Part shown: piece after piece, positions 56,636 through 64,000 of the stretch | How positions within the stretch are numbered: the first letter of the stretch is position 1 | Layout: each line of letters opens with the position of its first letter | DNA from: Mycobacterium sp. URHD0025 | Lineage (GTDB): Bacteria > Actinomycetota > Actinomycetes > Mycobacteriales > Mycobacteriaceae | Direction: 5' to 3' | DNA: 64,000 nucleotides | NCBI RefSeq assembly: GCF_000426065.1 | Contig: NZ_AUEQ01000001.1 | Coordinates: 620,001 to 684,000 of the forward strand | Notes under the pieces: model-generated | Told to the model about the DNA's origin: nothing | What the model saw: the letters and a program-made list of their open reading frames with translations, nothing else | Databases searched by the model: none | Made by a program: the position numbers and the translations under genes

Positions 56636-58135
56636 TCAGCAGGTTTCGGCTGGTTTGGGAGGCTGCACTTCACGCCTGAGGATCTTCCCGGTCGGACCCT
56701 TGGGCAACGAGTCGACGAACCAGATTTCGCGGGGGTATTTGTACGCGGCGAGTCGACCCCGGACGAAGGTCTTCAATTCTTCGGCTTCCGCAGATGCCCC
56801 GTGTTTGAGTGCCACGGCCGCGCCGATCTCCTCTCCGAGGTCTGCGTGTTTGATCCCGATCACCGCCGCTTCGGCGACGCAAGGGTGTTCGTAGAGGACT
56901 TCCTCGACCTCGCGGGGATAGACGTTGTACCCGCCCCGGATGATCAGATCCTTCTTCCGGTCGACGATGGTGTAGTACCCGTCGCGATCGCGAACGGCGA
57001 TGTCTCCGGTACGAAACCACCCGTCGGGGATGGCTTCGGCGGTTGCCTCAGGCCGGTTCCAGTATCCCTTCATGAGGTTCTCGCCCTGGATGGCGATCTC
57101 GCCTGGCACGCCGTCGGGAATGTCCTCGCCGTCGTCGCCGACGATCCGCAGCGCGCAGCCCCGTACGGGTATTCCGATGGTGCCCGGTCTGCGTTGGTGC
57201 CCTGGCTGGTTGAAGCAGGCGATGGGCGCCGTCTCCGAGAGCCCGTACCCTTCGTAGATCTCGCAGTCGAACTTCTTCTCGAACGCCTTGAGAATCTCGA
57301 CGGGCATGGCCGCGCCGCCGGTGATGCACGTGCGCAGCGAGGACATGTCCGTGTTGTCCGCATCGGGAGAGTGCAACATCGCGGCGTACATGGTCGGCAC
57401 ACCCTCGAGAACCGTCACCCGATCGCGGGCCAGGACCTGCAGAACCTTGGTGGCCTCGAAGCGAGGGACAAGGGTGAGCAGGGACGCGGCTTTGACCGCT
57501 GCATTGAGCCCGCAGGTGAGGCCGAAGACGTGAAACAACGGCAGGCAACCGAGGATCACGTCTTCCGGCCCCACTTCGATCAATGTGTCCACTGTCGTCG
57601 CGGCGTTGGTCGACAGGTTCCCGTGGGTGAGTTCTGCCCCCTTGGGCTTCCCGGTGGTGCCGGAGGTGTAGAGAATGACGGCGGTGTCGCTGTCGGTTCG
57701 ACTGGTTGCTTCGTAGATTGGGCTGCCGGACAGGCTCATTGGTCCCGTGACGGGCACCAGTTCCGAAGGAATCCCGACTTTCTCCGCCGCGGCCGACACG
57801 ACGGCATCGCTCCCGTCCAATCCATACACCAGTGACATACCCGAGTCGGTGAGGTAGTACTCGACCTCGCGCGCATTGAGCAGTGGATTCATCGGCACCG
57901 CAACCGCGCCGGCCAGTAGAGCGCCGTAGAACAACACTGGGTACGCGGGGATGTTTGGAAGTACCAGGCCCACCCGGTCGCCAGGGAGCACACCCCGGGC
58001 TCGCAGGTCCCCGGCGACAGCCGAGGCGTGGTGATAGAGCTGCCGATAGGACACGACGTACCCGTCAAGCTTCACGGCCGGACGGTCTCCGTATACGTGA
58101 GCGGTTGCGACGAGATTGTCGGCGAGGTTGGACAC
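56636..58135 (-). CDS. Long-chain-type acyl-CoA synthetase (FadD-like)
   Basis: A 499-residue ANL-superfamily enzyme that activates a carboxylic acid to an acyl-AMP and then the CoA ester. Motifs in order are the P-loop [16 protein letters not shown] (156-171), [11 protein letters not shown] (A5), [33 protein letters not shown] (A7-A8), and the catalytic Lys484 in [10 protein letters not shown]. The GTG at 58135 follows GGGAG. Short N-terminal extensions are absent, as in medium/aromatic acid ligases. It is divergent from the cluster TetR and is the likely entry step of the pathway. Confidence 0.94.
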   Translation of the reverse strand: MSNLADNLVATAHVYGDRPAVKLDGYVVSYRQLYHHASAVAGDLRARGVLPGDRVGLVLPNIPAYPVLFYGALLAGAVAVPMNPLLNAREVEYYLTDSGMSLVYGLDGSDAVVSAAAEKVGIPSELVPVTGPMSLSGSPIYEATSRTDSDTAVILYTSGTTGKPKGAELTHGNLSTNAATTVDTLIEVGPEDVILGCLPLFHVFGLTCGLNAAVKAASLLTLVPRFEATKVLQVLARDRVTVLEGVPTMYAAMLHSPDADNTDMSSLRTCITGGAAMPVEILKAFEKKFDCEIYEGYGLSETAPIACFNQPGHQRRPGTIGIPVRGCALRIVGDDGEDIPDGVPGEIAIQGENLMKGYWNRPEATAEAIPDGWFRTGDIAVRDRDGYYTIVDRKKDLIIRGGYNVYPREVEEVLYEHPCVAEAAVIGIKHADLGEEIGAAVALKHGASAEAEELKTFVRGRLAAYKYPREIWFVDSLPKGPTGKILRREVQPPKPAETC

Positions 58136-58306
58136 GGTTGACTCCCGCTTCGAGTAGAGAGCATTTCATTCCGCGGCCGGCGCGCGAATCCCGTTTGAGC
58201 GCAAGGAGATCAGCGGCAAAATCCGCGCAGGAGGCCGGCGCCGGCCCGGCCTTCAAAAGGCGAGACCGGTGCAACCGACTCAGTATGCACCATGCGTTGA
58301 GTATTA

Positions 58307-58321
58307 TCAACATATCGTCGA
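58307..58321. promoter_or_regulatory. Cluster operator C (TCAACA-TAT-CGTCGA), weak
   Basis: This site has two mismatches to the perfect palindrome. The left half also pairs with an upstream GTTGA (58296-58300) as GTTGA-N6-TCAAC. It lies between divergent fadD and tetR. Confidence 0.45.
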
Positions 58322-58363
58322 GACTTTGCCGACGCATCCACCCGCGGCGCCACGGCTTCGTGG

Positions 58364-58376
58364 TAGGTCTGACCTA
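58364..58376. promoter_or_regulatory. Palindrome TAGGTC-T-GACCTA before tetR
   Basis: A perfect 6-1-6 inverted repeat only 2 bases upstream of the tetR ATG at 58379. It may be an autoregulatory operator or an RNA structure masking the start. It differs from the TCRACA family. Confidence 0.5.
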
Positions 58377-58378
58377 TC

Positions 58379-59089
58379 ATGTTTGACATGGCGTCCACTT
58401 CACCTTTCAGCTCGAGCACCGCGGAAACACGGGTGGGCCGACGGAACATCAAAGGTGACAGGCGCGAGCAGGCCATCCTCGAAGGTGCTTACGACATGCT
58501 GCGCACGGTGCCTCTGCGCAACATCTCCATCGACGATCTCACCAAGCGCGCCGGACTCTCGCGGTCGTCGTTCTACTTCTACTTCGAGTCCAAGTGGCAG
58601 CTACTGTCTGCGCTGCTCTCGCGGGTCACAGCGGACGTGTTTCAGGCGTCGCAACTGATTTTCGAGCGGCCGGCGGGCATGCCACCGGAGGCGGCCATCG
58701 AGCACGCGGTCAAGGAAGTCATTCAGGTCTGGGAACAGCATGGTCACGTTCTTCGTGAAGTAGGCGACGCCGCTGCGGCCGAGCCGGACTTGCAGACGCA
58801 ATGGGACACGATCCTCGGCCGGTTCATCGACGCATCGGCTGCCAGCATCGAGCGCGACAGAGCCGCCGGCGTCGCCATCGCCGGGCCACCGGCCAGATCT
58901 TTGGCCGCCGCGTTGATGTGGATGGGCGAACGCAACCTCGCCTTGATGAGCCTGCGCAGTGAGAACGCAATCCCGTTGGAAGACATGGCCGAAACGGTGA
59001 CCACGATCTGGCTGCGGACGGTCTATGGCCTTGAGTGGAAGCCCGCCAAGAAACCCGCTCGACGCCGCAAGCCCTCTGCAAAGGCGTGA
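58379..59089 (+). CDS. TetR-family regulator of the catabolic cluster (EthR-like)
   Basis: A 236-residue TetR protein. The N-terminus NIKGDRREQAILEGAYDMLRTVPLRNISIDDLTKRAGLSRSSFYFYFESKWQLL has the GDxRExAIL and SRxxFYFYF pattern of EthR-like regulators, which control Baeyer-Villiger or other oxidative genes. The C-terminus is basic (KPAKKPARRRKPSAKA), an unusual Lys/Arg tail. The start is ATG 58379 or the ATG three codons later. It is the only regulator in the cluster and so the most likely reader of the repeated palindrome. It ends in an interrupted hairpin. Confidence 0.92.
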   Translation: MFDMASTSPFSSSTAETRVGRRNIKGDRREQAILEGAYDMLRTVPLRNISIDDLTKRAGLSRSSFYFYFESKWQLLSALLSRVTADVFQASQLIFERPAGMPPEAAIEHAVKEVIQVWEQHGHVLREVGDAAAAEPDLQTQWDTILGRFIDASAASIERDRAAGVAIAGPPARSLAAALMWMGERNLALMSLRSENAIPLEDMAETVTTIWLRTVYGLEWKPAKKPARRRKPSAKA

Positions 59090-59109
59090 TCGACGCCTTC
59101 ACAGAGGGC
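59071..59109. terminator. Interrupted hairpin after tetR
   Basis: Arms of 8 and 7 bp separated by a ca/ca internal loop (GCCCTCTG, AAGGCGT / complements) with a five-base apex. The structure includes the tetR stop codon and lies between convergent tetR and SDR genes. Confidence 0.65.
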
Positions 59110-59137
59110 TCACCTGGCTTCCAGGGCCGCTCGGACG

Positions 59138-60004
59138 CTATTGGTTGTCCAGGGCCATTTTCGTCATGTTCAGCCCTGGCATGAGCATGTGACCGCCCTC
59201 CACCAACATCTCGAGGCCTGTCGTCCATCGTGATTCGTCGGATGCCAGCCACAGCACCGCCTCGCTCATGGCCTGCGGCGGCAGGAGGCCCACATCCCGG
59301 AGAACTGCCCAGTACTTCGCGCCCTGTAGGTCCTCTTTGACGCCGTTACCCGGCCCCTTGCCCGCGCAAAGGTCGTAGCCGCCTTGCCAATCCAGGGCGG
59401 GAGTATCGGTCGGCCCGGGAAGCAGCGAGTTGACTCGGATGCCGTACTGGCCGAACTCGAGTGCTGCGCTCTTCGCCAAGCCGAGTACGCCATGCTTCGA
59501 CGCGACGTAGTGGACGTAATGGGGAGACCCCTCGACGCCATTGCCGGACGAGGTGATGATCACCGAGCCGCCTCCGCGCGCCTTCATGGCGGGAGTTACC
59601 GCTTTCAGCGTGCGCCAGGGCCCCATGATGTTGACGTTGAGCACATCCAGGAACTCGTCCTCGGGAATGTCCGCGAACGGGTGCACAGTCCAGATGCCGG
59701 CGTTGGCCACAGCGACATCGAGTCCGCCAAAGGCCTGCACGCCCTCGGCGACCAGCTTGTCCAGCGCGGCCTGTTCGCGAACGTCGCCTTGGTGCGCGAT
59801 GATTCGCCGGCCCAGCGCCTCGACTTCCTTGACCGTGATCTCGAGGTCAGCCGCCGTGCCGACGGGATAGGGAACCCCTCCATTCGCCGGGCAGTCGAAG
59901 GCGAGGATGTCCGCACCTTCCTGGGCAAGGCGGATGGCGTGTGCGCGGCCCTGGCCTCGGGCCGCGCCGGTGACCAGCGCGACCTTTCCTTCCATGCGTC
60001 CCAT
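59138..60004 (-). CDS. Mycofactocin-coupled SDR oxidoreductase
   Basis: A 288-residue short-chain dehydrogenase. The cofactor motif is TGAARGQGR (12-20), and the catalytic residues are Ser153 and Tyr166-x3-Lys170 (HYVASK). After the second beta strand it has the extra segment CPANGGVPYPVGTAADLEITVKEVEALGRR, the hallmark of the mycofactocin-coupled SDR family (TIGR03971, carveol-dehydrogenase-like). There the NAD is non-exchangeable and electrons pass to mycofactocin. ATG 60004 follows AAAAGGAG with a 5-base spacer; the GTG two codons earlier has no room for a Shine-Dalgarno. It should oxidise a secondary alcohol. It is the last gene of the operon cupin, mmsA, VOC, SDR. Confidence 0.93.
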   Translation of the reverse strand: MGRMEGKVALVTGAARGQGRAHAIRLAQEGADILAFDCPANGGVPYPVGTAADLEITVKEVEALGRRIIAHQGDVREQAALDKLVAEGVQAFGGLDVAVANAGIWTVHPFADIPEDEFLDVLNVNIMGPWRTLKAVTPAMKARGGGSVIITSSGNGVEGSPHYVHYVASKHGVLGLAKSAALEFGQYGIRVNSLLPGPTDTPALDWQGGYDLCAGKGPGNGVKEDLQGAKYWAVLRDVGLLPPQAMSEAVLWLASDESRWTTGLEMLVEGGHMLMPGLNMTKMALDNQ

Positions 60005-60087
60005 GTTCACTCCTTTTCTAAGGTGATTCGTTTACGGCCGGCCTGCTGGCGAGACCGCCTGTGGTGCACCGGATATAGATCGCGACC

Positions 60088-60513
60088 TCACTCGCTCGGC
60101 CGGATCAGCTGGAGAAGAACATCGATGCCGGGGGGCTCGGTCCAGACATGGGTGGCGTCTCCCATCAGAATCGGTGCGTCGATCGGCTCCGCGCGCCCAG
60201 GCCCGCGGATGGCGCAGCCCGCGAGTTCGGGACCGTCGGCGCGGTGTAGCCGTAGTGCTACGTGGTCGAGTTTCGCCGGTGCTCCGTCGAGGGCTACGTC
60301 AAGCGCGTCCAGGTCGTGCAGGGTGTACAGCTCGACCTCTGCGCCGCCGACGTTGAGGAACGCCGCGCTGATGCTCATGGCCGGAACGTCGACCGCGCGA
60401 GCGACCTCGATCCCAAACCGATTGGACCAGTGCGTGAGTGCCGAGTCCAGATCGCGCACCAGGATGCCGACATGGTCAAGTCGAGGGAGGCCGGCGGCGG
60501 GTGCCGAGGTCAC
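60088..60513 (-). CDS. VOC-family protein (methylmalonyl-CoA-epimerase-like)
   Basis: A 141-residue vicinal-oxygen-chelate protein. Two betaalphabetabetabeta modules begin LDHVGILVRDLDSALTHW and LDHVALRLH. Metal-ligand candidates are the His in the first module, Glu in VELYTL and His in the second; the last ligand position, usually Glu in LLEL, reads LLQLIRP with Gln. The architecture resembles methylmalonyl-CoA epimerase, which would fit the neighbouring methylmalonate-semialdehyde dehydrogenase, but the ligand change leaves activity open. The GTG overlaps the mmsA stop (GTGA). Confidence 0.88.
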   Translation of the reverse strand: MTSAPAAGLPRLDHVGILVRDLDSALTHWSNRFGIEVARAVDVPAMSISAAFLNVGGAEVELYTLHDLDALDVALDGAPAKLDHVALRLHRADGPELAGCAIRGPGRAEPIDAPILMGDATHVWTEPPGIDVLLQLIRPSE

Positions 60514-62015
60514 TGGCTGCCCGCCGCGACGAAGTGCGGAGCCAGACCGGGCCGGGGCTCGGTCCAACGCTGAGTGATGACTTTGGACCTGGTGTAGAAG
60601 CGATAGCCGTCGTAGTTGAGCCCGTCGTCCCCGAAGCGCGAGTCTCCCCATCCGCCGAAGCCGAACCAGGAGATCGGCACGGGGATGGGCACGTTGATCC
60701 CTACGCTGCCGGCCAGTACACCCCGGCTGAATCGACGCGCAGCTGTGCCGCTGCCGGTGAAGATGATTGCGCCGTTCCCATAGGGATTGTCGTTGACGAT
60801 CTGCAGCGCCTCCTCGAGATCCTCGGCCCGCAGCACGCTCAAGACCGGACCGAACACTTCGTCGCGGTAGAGATCGCTCTCAACGCTGACGCGGTCGACG
60901 AGGCTGGGGCCGATGAAGTAACCGGCTCCCGGAGCTGTCCGTTCACGGCCGTCGACGACCAGGCGGCCGCCTTGCTCGACGGAGCGTTCCAGCGCCCCAC
61001 GGACCCGATCGAGTGCGCCCTCTGAGATCAACGGCCCCATGTCGGTACCCGACACCGCGCCCGGGCCCACCGTGAACGCGTTGGCACGCTCGGCAACCTT
61101 GTCCACCAACGCATCTGCTGCCGAACCGACCGCTACCGCGACCGTCACGGCCATGCAGCGCTGACCCGCGGCCCCGTAGGCCGCCGACACCAGCGCATCG
61201 GCCGCGGCATCGAGGTCTGCGTCGGGCATCACCACCAGGTGGTTCTTGGCGCCCCCGAGGGCCTGCACCTTCTTGCCGGCCTCGGCCGAGCGCCGGTAGA
61301 TCGCGCGTGCGACCGGGGTAGACCCGACGAAGGACACCGCCGCGACGTCGGGGTGGTCGATGAGCGCCTCGGCCGCCTCGACACCGCCGTGCACGACGTT
61401 GAGCACGCCGTCGGGCAATCCCGCCTCGCTCGCGATCTGCGCCAACCGCACCGATGCCGACGGCACCTGTTCACTTGGCTTGAGCACGAACGCGTTCCCG
61501 CACGCAATGGCGGCGGCGAACATCGACACCGGCACCATGGCCGGAAAGTTGAACGGGGTGATGCCGGCGCACACACCGAGCGGTTGCCGGAAGGAGTACG
61601 TATCGACCCCATTGGCAACCTGCTCGGCGTACTCGCCCTTGAGTTGCTGCACCACCGAAAGGGAGACGTCGACGGCTTCGATCGAGCGCGCCAATTCTCC
61701 TCGGGCATCTGCAAGCGTCTTGCCCTGTTCGGCGGTGATGATCGACGCCAAGTCGTCCACCTGCTCGTGCAGCAACACCCGGAAGCGATGCAGTACCGCC
61801 GCGCGGGCGGGGCTGGGCGTATCGGCCCAGGCCACCGCCGCTGCTCGCGCACTGGCCACCGCTTCGTCGACGGCATCGGCACCGCCCAACACGACTGCCC
61901 CGATCACGCTCCCCGTAGCGGGGTCATGGATCTCGGCTCGCGGCCTCTCCGTCGAGGAGACGGCCGCGCCGCCGATCCAATGCGGCACGGTGTCAAGAGA
62001 TACATCGATGGTCAC
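60510..62015 (-). CDS. mmsA: CoA-acylating methylmalonate-semialdehyde dehydrogenase
   Basis: A 501-residue ALDH-superfamily enzyme. The catalytic Cys287 is in GAAGQRCMAV, and the segment QALGGAKNHLVVMPDADLD replaces the ELGGK motif of ordinary ALDHs. This is the mark of the CoA-dependent MMSDH group (methylmalonate or malonate semialdehyde to propionyl- or acetyl-CoA, or a related aldehyde to an acyl-CoA). SRFGDDGLNYDGYRFYTRSKVITQRW at the C-terminus is also typical. GTG 62015 has GGAG 5 bases upstream. It is the second gene of the leftward operon, 49 bases behind the cupin. A pathway-specific aldehyde substrate is possible. Confidence 0.94.
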   Translation of the reverse strand: MTIDVSLDTVPHWIGGAAVSSTERPRAEIHDPATGSVIGAVVLGGADAVDEAVASARAAAVAWADTPSPARAAVLHRFRVLLHEQVDDLASIITAEQGKTLADARGELARSIEAVDVSLSVVQQLKGEYAEQVANGVDTYSFRQPLGVCAGITPFNFPAMVPVSMFAAAIACGNAFVLKPSEQVPSASVRLAQIASEAGLPDGVLNVVHGGVEAAEALIDHPDVAAVSFVGSTPVARAIYRRSAEAGKKVQALGGAKNHLVVMPDADLDAAADALVSAAYGAAGQRCMAVTVAVAVGSAADALVDKVAERANAFTVGPGAVSGTDMGPLISEGALDRVRGALERSVEQGGRLVVDGRERTAPGAGYFIGPSLVDRVSVESDLYRDEVFGPVLSVLRAEDLEEALQIVNDNPYGNGAIIFTGSGTAARRFSRGVLAGSVGINVPIPVPISWFGFGGWGDSRFGDDGLNYDGYRFYTRSKVITQRWTEPRPGLAPHFVAAGSQ

Positions 62016-62064
62016 AGCAACTCCAATGGTCAGTAGAGCCAAATATCCGAAACGACAACCACGC

Positions 62065-62625
62065 TCACGCGTTCTCGCGGGGATGCGGAATTTCGGGGAA
62101 CATCTCCAGGCCGTAGTTGACCTTCAGGTTCTCGACCTCGGCCTGCAGCTGCTCGGGCGTCCGGAGCTCACGATCTCGCGCTTCGTAGAAGTACTTGTCG
62201 ATACCGCCGTTGGGCTCGAAACCCTTACTGTCGGGCCCGGGCACGAACACCACGAGAATCCGGGCTTCGTCACCGACCACCTCATAGGTGTGCCGCTGAT
62301 CCTTGCGCCCCCAGACGAACTGGCCCTTTTTGGCGTTGTACGAACCGGCCTCGGTGTGAATCTTGATTTCACCGTCCATCACGAAGAAGCCCTCTTCTTC
62401 CCGATGATGGATGTGCCAGACCGGTTCGGTGCCGCGCACCCAATTGGTCTCGATGACGATCAGCTGGCCGCTGGTGGTCTCACCGGTCGCGTGGATCCAG
62501 AAATCCACGCCCGTCATGAAGTCACCGGTCATGTTGAAGTGGATGTCCTCACGGTGGGAGACGTAGCTCTCTCCATCGCGTGAAGTCGACGGTTGGATCT
62601 GGTCGACGTCCGATCTCGTGGCCAT
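62065..62625 (-). CDS. Cupin-domain protein
   Basis: A 186-residue single-domain cupin. Motif 1 is WHIHHREEEGFFVMDGEIKIH, and motif 2 is GQFVWGRKDQRHTYEV, supplying His/His/Glu/His metal ligands. A C-terminal helical tail (FEPNGGIDKYFYEARDRELRTPEQL) follows. ATG 62625 has AGAGGA upstream; the open frame further up runs through the operator region. It is the first gene of the operon cupin, mmsA, VOC, SDR. It could be a dioxygenase, an isomerase or a ligand-binding protein; the sequence does not decide. Confidence 0.9.
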   Translation of the reverse strand: MATRSDVDQIQPSTSRDGESYVSHREDIHFNMTGDFMTGVDFWIHATGETTSGQLIVIETNWVRGTEPVWHIHHREEEGFFVMDGEIKIHTEAGSYNAKKGQFVWGRKDQRHTYEVVGDEARILVVFVPGPDSKGFEPNGGIDKYFYEARDRELRTPEQLQAEVENLKVNYGLEMFPEIPHPRENA

Positions 62626-62717
62626 GTCAATCCTCTGTTTGTGGTTGTGACGCCGTGCGCCGGTGTTCGGGGTCACGGCCTTGGCGAGATTGAGATTAGA
62701 CTCACAGTCGATACTAG

Positions 62718-62732
62718 TCAACAGTGTGTCCA
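62718..62732. promoter_or_regulatory. Cluster operator D (TCAACA-GTG-TGTCCA)
   Basis: This site has two mismatches in the right half relative to the perfect palindrome. It lies 93 bases upstream of the cupin ATG. Confidence 0.5.
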
Positions 62733-62774
62733 CTTTGTGCGACCGATTGCTCCCGTATCACCGTCAACGGAAAT

Positions 62775-62789
62775 TCGACAATGTGTTGA
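62775..62789. promoter_or_regulatory. Cluster operator E (TCGACA-ATG-TGTTGA)
   Basis: One mismatch, the mirror image of operator A, 78 bases upstream of the DUF3237 copy B start. D and E are 57 bp apart centre to centre. Confidence 0.6.
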
Positions 62790-62866
62790 CTATCACCAAC
62801 GCATAGTGCACGCTCGGATCGACCGCGGGCCTGGAAGCCGGCCCGCTCGAAAATGGAGGTCCATCA

Positions 62867-63325
62867 ATGAAATTGGAGCCGGAGTTCACTTACACCGCAG
62901 AACTCGCCGAACCCCAGATCGTCGGACCGGGACCCTACGGACTACGCCAGGTCCTCGCCGTCACCGGCGGCAAAGTCACCGGAAACCGATTCAGCGGAAC
63001 CGCCGCCCCCGGCGGCGGAGACTGGCTACTGGCCGGCGAAGACGGCTACGGCCGCCTCGATGTACGCGCCCAGTTCTACACCGACGACGGCGCCGTCATC
63101 TACATGAGCTACCAAGGCCTGGTCGAAGTCACCGAAGCCGCCGCAACCGCACTCGGCGGCGCCACCACCGGCACCGACTTCGGCGACCACTACTTCATCA
63201 CCACCCCACGCCTGGAATCCGGAGACCCCAGATACACCTGGGTGAACCAAACCATCTTCGTCGGCCAAGGCCGCATCCAACCCGGACCCACCGTCGAATT
63301 CCAAGTCTTCCGAGTCGCCGCATGA
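62867..63325 (+). CDS. DUF3237 protein, copy B
   Basis: A 152-residue near-twin of the protein encoded at 54293-54751. The residue changes I see are conservative: GGA for GGG, FITT for FVTT, RYTW for RYSW, RIQ for RVQ and PTVEF for PVVEF. The ATG has GGAGG 7 bases upstream, whereas copy A uses a coupled GTG. It is the first gene of a rightward unit, overlapping the esterase start by ATGA. Divergent from the cupin, it shares the D/E operator region. Having two copies in different transcription units suggests a dosage or partner-specific need. Confidence 0.92.
   Translation: MKLEPEFTYTAELAEPQIVGPGPYGLRQVLAVTGGKVTGNRFSGTAAPGGGDWLLAGEDGYGRLDVRAQFYTDDGAVIYMSYQGLVEVTEAAATALGGATTGTDFGDHYFITTPRLESGDPRYTWVNQTIFVGQGRIQPGPTVEFQVFRVAA
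62867..63325 (+). repeat. Inverted repeat arm B (DUF3237 gene)
   Basis: Counterpart of the arm at 54293-54751, in opposite orientation. Most differences are in third positions or cause conservative changes, consistent with recent duplication or gene conversion. Confidence 0.9.
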
Positions 63326-64000
63326 GTGTGCTGCACGCGCAGGTCCAGCAGCTGTTGCAGGCCCTGTCAGATCGTCCTGCTACACAGCCATGGGAGATGC
63401 CGATCGCCGCCTACCGGGAGGCCGGCGAGAAACTGATCTCGTTGGCGGGTGACATCGAAACAGGCTGTACTGTAGCTGATTTCATGATCCCAGTCCGTCA
63501 TGGGTCGATCGCGGCACGCAGCTACCACCCTCCAGTTGCCGGCGTCGCACTACCGGCCGTTGTCTATCTGCACGGCGGGGCATTCGTACGCGGAAGCCTG
63601 GACACCCACGATCGGCTCTGTCGAAAGCTCTGTGCGCGGGGTGAACTCGTCGTCATCTCCGTCGCATACCGCCTGGCACCGGAAGACCGGTTTCCCTGCG
63701 CTCACCACGACGCCGCCGATGCATTCTCCTGGGTGAGTGAGCATTCCGAACGTCTGGGTATCGACGCCGAGGCTCTGGCAGTCGCCGGCGATTCCTCCGG
63801 CGGCGCGCTTGCGGCAAGCGTTGCGCTTTCCTCTCGCGACCAAGGTCCTTCGGTCAGGGCGCAAGGACTGCTGTGTCCCGCACTCGATGCCACCATGAGC
63901 AGCGACTCGGTCGAACGGTACAGGGATGGTCCATTTCTCACGCGGGCCGCGCTCGAATGGGCTTACGACATGTACGTACCCGATATCGGCGACCGTCGTT
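63322..64000 (+). CDS. HSL-family alpha/beta hydrolase (esterase), 5' part
   Basis: The first 226 residues of a hormone-sensitive-lipase-type esterase; the 3' end lies outside the window. The oxyanion motif is YLHGGAF (82-88), RLAPE follows at about 117, and the nucleophile Ser158 is in GDSSGG (156-161). The Asp/His part of the triad is not yet reached. The ATG overlaps the DUF3237 copy B stop (ATGA), so translation is coupled. It probably hydrolyses an ester or lactone intermediate of the cluster's substrate. Confidence 0.93.
   Translation, partial: MSVLHAQVQQLLQALSDRPATQPWEMPIAAYREAGEKLISLAGDIETGCTVADFMIPVRHGSIAARSYHPPVAGVALPAVVYLHGGAFVRGSLDTHDRLCRKLCARGELVVISVAYRLAPEDRFPCAHHDAADAFSWVSEHSERLGIDAEALAVAGDSSGGALAASVALSSRDQGPSVRAQGLLCPALDATMSSDSVERYRDGPFLTRAALEWAYDMYVPDIGDRR

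Overview
The window looks like chromosomal DNA of a fast-growing mycobacterium (Mycolicibacterium type). It is GC-rich and has many GTG/TTG starts and 1-4 bp ATGA/GTGA overlaps. Four MmpL transporters are present, along with MmpS, Mce-associated proteins and haemophores. From about 2.5 to 54.3 kb the gene order follows, in reverse orientation, the M. tuberculosis block from pckA (Rv0211) down to sigG (Rv0182c), with fast-grower insertions. This correspondence is from memory, not a search. I see no tRNA, rRNA, CRISPR array, insertion sequence or phage gene. No gene-free stretch exceeds 300 bases.

Layout. 1-2.5 kb: 3' part of an mmpL. 2.5-8.7 kb: GTP-type PEP carboxykinase, a pair of GTPase-like proteins with degenerate P-loops, trmB and a NYN-domain gene. 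8.7-16 kb: mmpL3, an AI-2E-type permease, a flippase-like membrane protein, an M23 lipoprotein and a DUF3054 gene. 15.6-26.3 kb: a PrrB/PrrA-like two-component pair directly behind two secreted haem-binding proteins, then mmpL11, a low-complexity protein, two Mce-associated proteins and the M13 metalloprotease zmp1. 26.4-35.5 kb: L,D-transpeptidase, MFS exporter, thiamine-binding-family protein, copper-sensing ricR with its operator, a PknD-like kinase, ilvD and an ankyrin protein. 35.5-49.5 kb: large LuxR regulator, SPW-repeat and HTTM-like membrane proteins, a TetR with twin perfect operators driving a DUF2236/aldehyde dehydrogenase/APH group, a second TetR, a decayed methyltransferase and an mmpS-mmpL pair. 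49.5-54.3 kb: O-methyltransferase, metallohydrolase, DUF2786, an alpha/beta-hydrolase lipoprotein without a nucleophile, monoacylglycerol lipase and sigG.

54.3-64 kb is an accessory catabolic cluster. It encodes SnoaL-like, DUF3237 (two copies), MDR oxidoreductase, acyl-CoA synthetase, TetR, mycofactocin-type SDR, VOC, methylmalonate-semialdehyde dehydrogenase, cupin and HSL-type esterase proteins. The two DUF3237 genes are about 97% identical in DNA and lie in inverted orientation about 8 kb apart, flanking the cluster. A repeated palindrome of the form TCRACA-N3-TGTYGA lies in all three divergent promoter regions, which suggests a single regulon. This is the best candidate for an undescribed system in the window. 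Its substrate cannot be read from the sequence.

How the genes work together. The first 35 kb is dominated by envelope functions: mycolate and lipid export (MmpL3, MmpL11), haem capture, peptidoglycan cross-linking and hydrolysis, and metal sensing. The last 10 kb appears to activate an acid as its CoA ester, oxidise alcohol and aldehyde intermediates with a mycofactocin-linked SDR and a CoA-acylating dehydrogenase, and hydrolyse an ester or lactone.
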